Program-made: the position numbers and the translations under genes
Assembly (NCBI GenBank): GCA_035263645.1
Contig: DATFRD010000417.1
Span: forward strand, 1-6,921
Direction of reading: 5' to 3'
Source: CF-161 sp035263645
Lineage (GTDB): Bacteria > Chloroflexota > Dormibacteria > Dormibacterales > Dormibacteraceae
Length of the DNA: 6,921 nucleotides
The notes under the pieces: model-generated
Seen by the model: only the letters and a program-made list of their open reading frames with translations
Databases searched by the model: none
Told to the model about the DNA's origin: nothing
In this document: positions 5,736 through 6,921 of the stretch, in pieces
Layout: the number at the start of each line of letters is the position of its first letter
Position numbering within the stretch: position 1 is the first letter of the stretch

Positions 5736-6505
5736 GCCAGGGCCAGGGTGCCCTCGCGCCGCAGGTGCTCCACCATGCGGTGGAGGAGCAGCCAGCCCAC
5801 GGCCATCCCCGCGGCCCCCAGCAGCACGACGACTGCCAGGCGGAAGGGGACGCCCGCGGGCGTCCCCGGGCGTATCGAGTCGCGCAGCAGGTCCGCGCTC
5901 CAGGACAGGAACACGACGCGGCTGAGCGGGCGGAGCCAGCCGGGCAGATAGGCGACCGGCACCAGGACCCCGCCCAGCAAATAGAAGGGAAACGTGATCG
6001 AGTTCTGGAAGACGCGCGCGCTCTGCCTGAGCGCGAACACCGCGCTGAACAGGAGCGCCGTACCGGAGGCCGCGAACGCCGCCGCCACCAGCGTGGGCAC
6101 CAGGACCTCGGGATGGCGGACGGGCACGACGACGTGAAAGACGACGAGGGCGACCAGCCAGGACTCCGCGAAGCCGGCCAGGCCGAACGCCGTGACGGTA
6201 GCGGTCCGTGCCGCCATGACCAGGGCGAACGGCGCCGGCGCGGCCACCACCGCCTCCAGGACGCCCAGGAACCGGTCCCGATTGACGAGCTCACCGGCCG
6301 TGAACAGGGCCATCTGCCAGAGCGTGATCAGCACCGGGGCCATCAGCGCGTAGCCCAGCAGCCCCCTCCGACCGGACTGCTGGACGATGGCCAGGAACGT
6401 GAGCGCAAAGAAGGGGACGACCACCAGGTTGAAGAGGTCGCCGCCGAGGTCGTGGGTGGTCATCTGGAACTGCGCGCGCACGGCGCCCGTCAGCGCCCGG
6501 ATCAC
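5732..6505 (-). CDS. ABC-2 family permease, first subunit of a two-permease exporter
   Basis: A 257-residue membrane protein with hydrophobic segments near residues 23-42, 50-72, 96-127, 133-160, 168-188 and 222-242. The coupling loop NRDRFLGVLEAVVAAPAP (75-92) has the family's R...LE.....P pattern. The segment FPFYLLGGVLVPVAYLPGWL (172-191) matches the helix 5 region of ABC-2 proteins, where the P-x-x-LP-x-W pattern is typical. The start is GTG at 6505, overlapping the ATPase stop as GTGA (6502-6505); this is the only start that fits the coupling geometry. Together with the next gene it forms a two-permease, one-ATPase exporter. The substrate is unknown. Confidence 0.9.
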   Translation of the reverse strand: MIRALTGAVRAQFQMTTHDLGGDLFNLVVVPFFALTFLAIVQQSGRRGLLGYALMAPVLITLWQMALFTAGELVNRDRFLGVLEAVVAAPAPFALVMAARTATVTAFGLAGFAESWLVALVVFHVVVPVRHPEVLVPTLVAAAFAASGTALLFSAVFALRQSARVFQNSITFPFYLLGGVLVPVAYLPGWLRPLSRVVFLSWSADLLRDSIRPGTPAGVPFRLAVVVLLGAAGMAVGWLLLHRMVEHLRREGTLALA

Positions 6506-6921
6506 ACGCGCAGCCCGCGGTCGCCGATCAGCTGCAGGTAGACCTCCTCCAGGCTCGGCAGCGACGTGCTGATCGAGGTCACGCCGGCCGCCACGAGCAG
6601 CTGCAGCACGCGGGCAGCGGCGCCCTCCGCCCCGATGTCGATGCGCGTGGCGCCGCTGGGCGCGGACCCGAGGCCGGTCACGCCCGGAACGCCCCGAATG
6701 GCGTCGAGCACGTGCAGGGGCACTCCGGCCGCGTCGATCCGCTCGTAGCGGCTCACCCAGCTGGCGAGCGTGCGCGGGCTCTCGACGGCGAGCAGCCTGC
6801 CGTGGTCGATGAGGGCCACGCGGTCGCAGACCGCCTCCGCCTCCGCCATGTCGTGGGTGGTGAGGAGGATCGTCCTCCCCTCGGCGCGCAGGTCGCTGAC
6901 CAGCGCGCGGAAATCGCGCGC
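6502..6921 (-). CDS. ABC exporter ATP-binding protein, C-terminal part only (cut by window edge)
   Basis: The frame is open to the right edge, so only the last 139 residues are in the window. They begin just after where the D-loop should be (ARDFRALVSDLRAEG), followed by the switch-His region RTILLTTHDMAEAEAVCDRV, with the His at in-window residue 23, and the IDHGRLLA strand. A C-terminal regulatory domain ends in SLEEVYLQLIGD, the LEEVYL/LEDVFL motif common to exporter ATPases of the CcmA/DrrA class. Walker A, Q-loop, signature and Walker B lie outside the window. Its TGA overlaps the GTG of the first permease. It is the ATPase for the two-permease exporter, and its C-terminal domain differs from that of the plus-strand ATPase, so these are two separate transport systems rather than a recent duplication. 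Confidence 0.93.
   Translation of the reverse strand, partial: ARDFRALVSDLRAEGRTILLTTHDMAEAEAVCDRVALIDHGRLLAVESPRTLASWVSRYERIDAAGVPLHVLDAIRGVPGVTGLGSAPSGATRIDIGAEGAAARVLQLLVAAGVTSISTSLPSLEEVYLQLIGDRGLRV

Noticed and set aside
4758..5951. Plus-strand 397-residue open frame opposite the permeases
   Set aside because: Composition (Arg/His/Asp/Gln-rich, no hydrophobic core) is that of the antisense of a membrane-protein gene. No recognisable domain.
3970..6294. A 774-residue minus-strand open frame running from the permeases into the nucleotidyltransferase
   Set aside because: Only the last 250 residues or so have family motifs. The upstream part is an out-of-frame Arg/Ser/Pro-rich reading of the two permease genes, which is common in GC-rich DNA.
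1..6921. Search for CRISPR arrays, tRNA/rRNA genes, insertion sequences and attachment sites
   Set aside because: No regularly spaced direct repeats, tRNA-like cloverleaf, transposase motifs or terminal inverted repeats were recognised by eye.

Overview
The window is roughly 70% G+C. Its genes are tightly packed, use GTG as well as ATG starts, and include a class I bacterial P450 and several ABC-2 exporters. This fits a high-GC actinomycete (Streptomyces, Nonomuraea or Actinomadura type) and probably lies in an accessory or specialised-metabolite locus. The genus cannot be fixed from the sequence alone. No RNA genes, insertion sequences or CRISPR arrays were seen.

Layout. On the plus strand, the left end holds the 3' part of an ABC exporter ATPase gene (1-761) overlapping its ABC-2 permease (754-1551). 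Everything to the right is on the minus strand. Read in the direction of transcription (right to left) it is: the C-terminal end of a second ABC ATPase (6921-6502), two ABC-2 permeases joined by 4-bp stop/start overlaps (6505-5732 and 5735-4947), and a gap of about 220 bp with a hairpin, inverted repeats and a promoter-like hexamer. A CTP-type nucleotidyltransferase follows (4725-3970), then a CDP-alcohol phosphotransferase resembling choline/ethanolamine phosphotransferases (3956-2955), a decayed N-terminal P450 fragment (2970-2765), and an intact cytochrome P450 (2728-1544). The P450 and the plus-strand permease converge and overlap by 8 bp at their stop codons.

How the genes may work together (inference). 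The nucleotidyltransferase would activate a phospho-alcohol or phosphonate as a CDP derivative. The membrane phosphotransferase would move that headgroup onto a lipid or other hydroxyl acceptor. The P450 would oxidise a substrate or product, and one or both ABC exporters would move the product across the membrane. This is a bacterial analogue of the last two steps of the Kennedy pathway next to tailoring and export genes. No kinase or phosphonate-forming gene that would supply the headgroup lies in the window, so the substrate is unknown.

The most notable points are the eukaryote-like CEPT signature in the phosphotransferase, its pairing with a cytidylyltransferase-like gene, the P450 remnant whose start overlaps the phosphotransferase stop, and two genes that appear to start without Shine-Dalgarno sequences but have a TANNNT hexamer 6-7 nt upstream.
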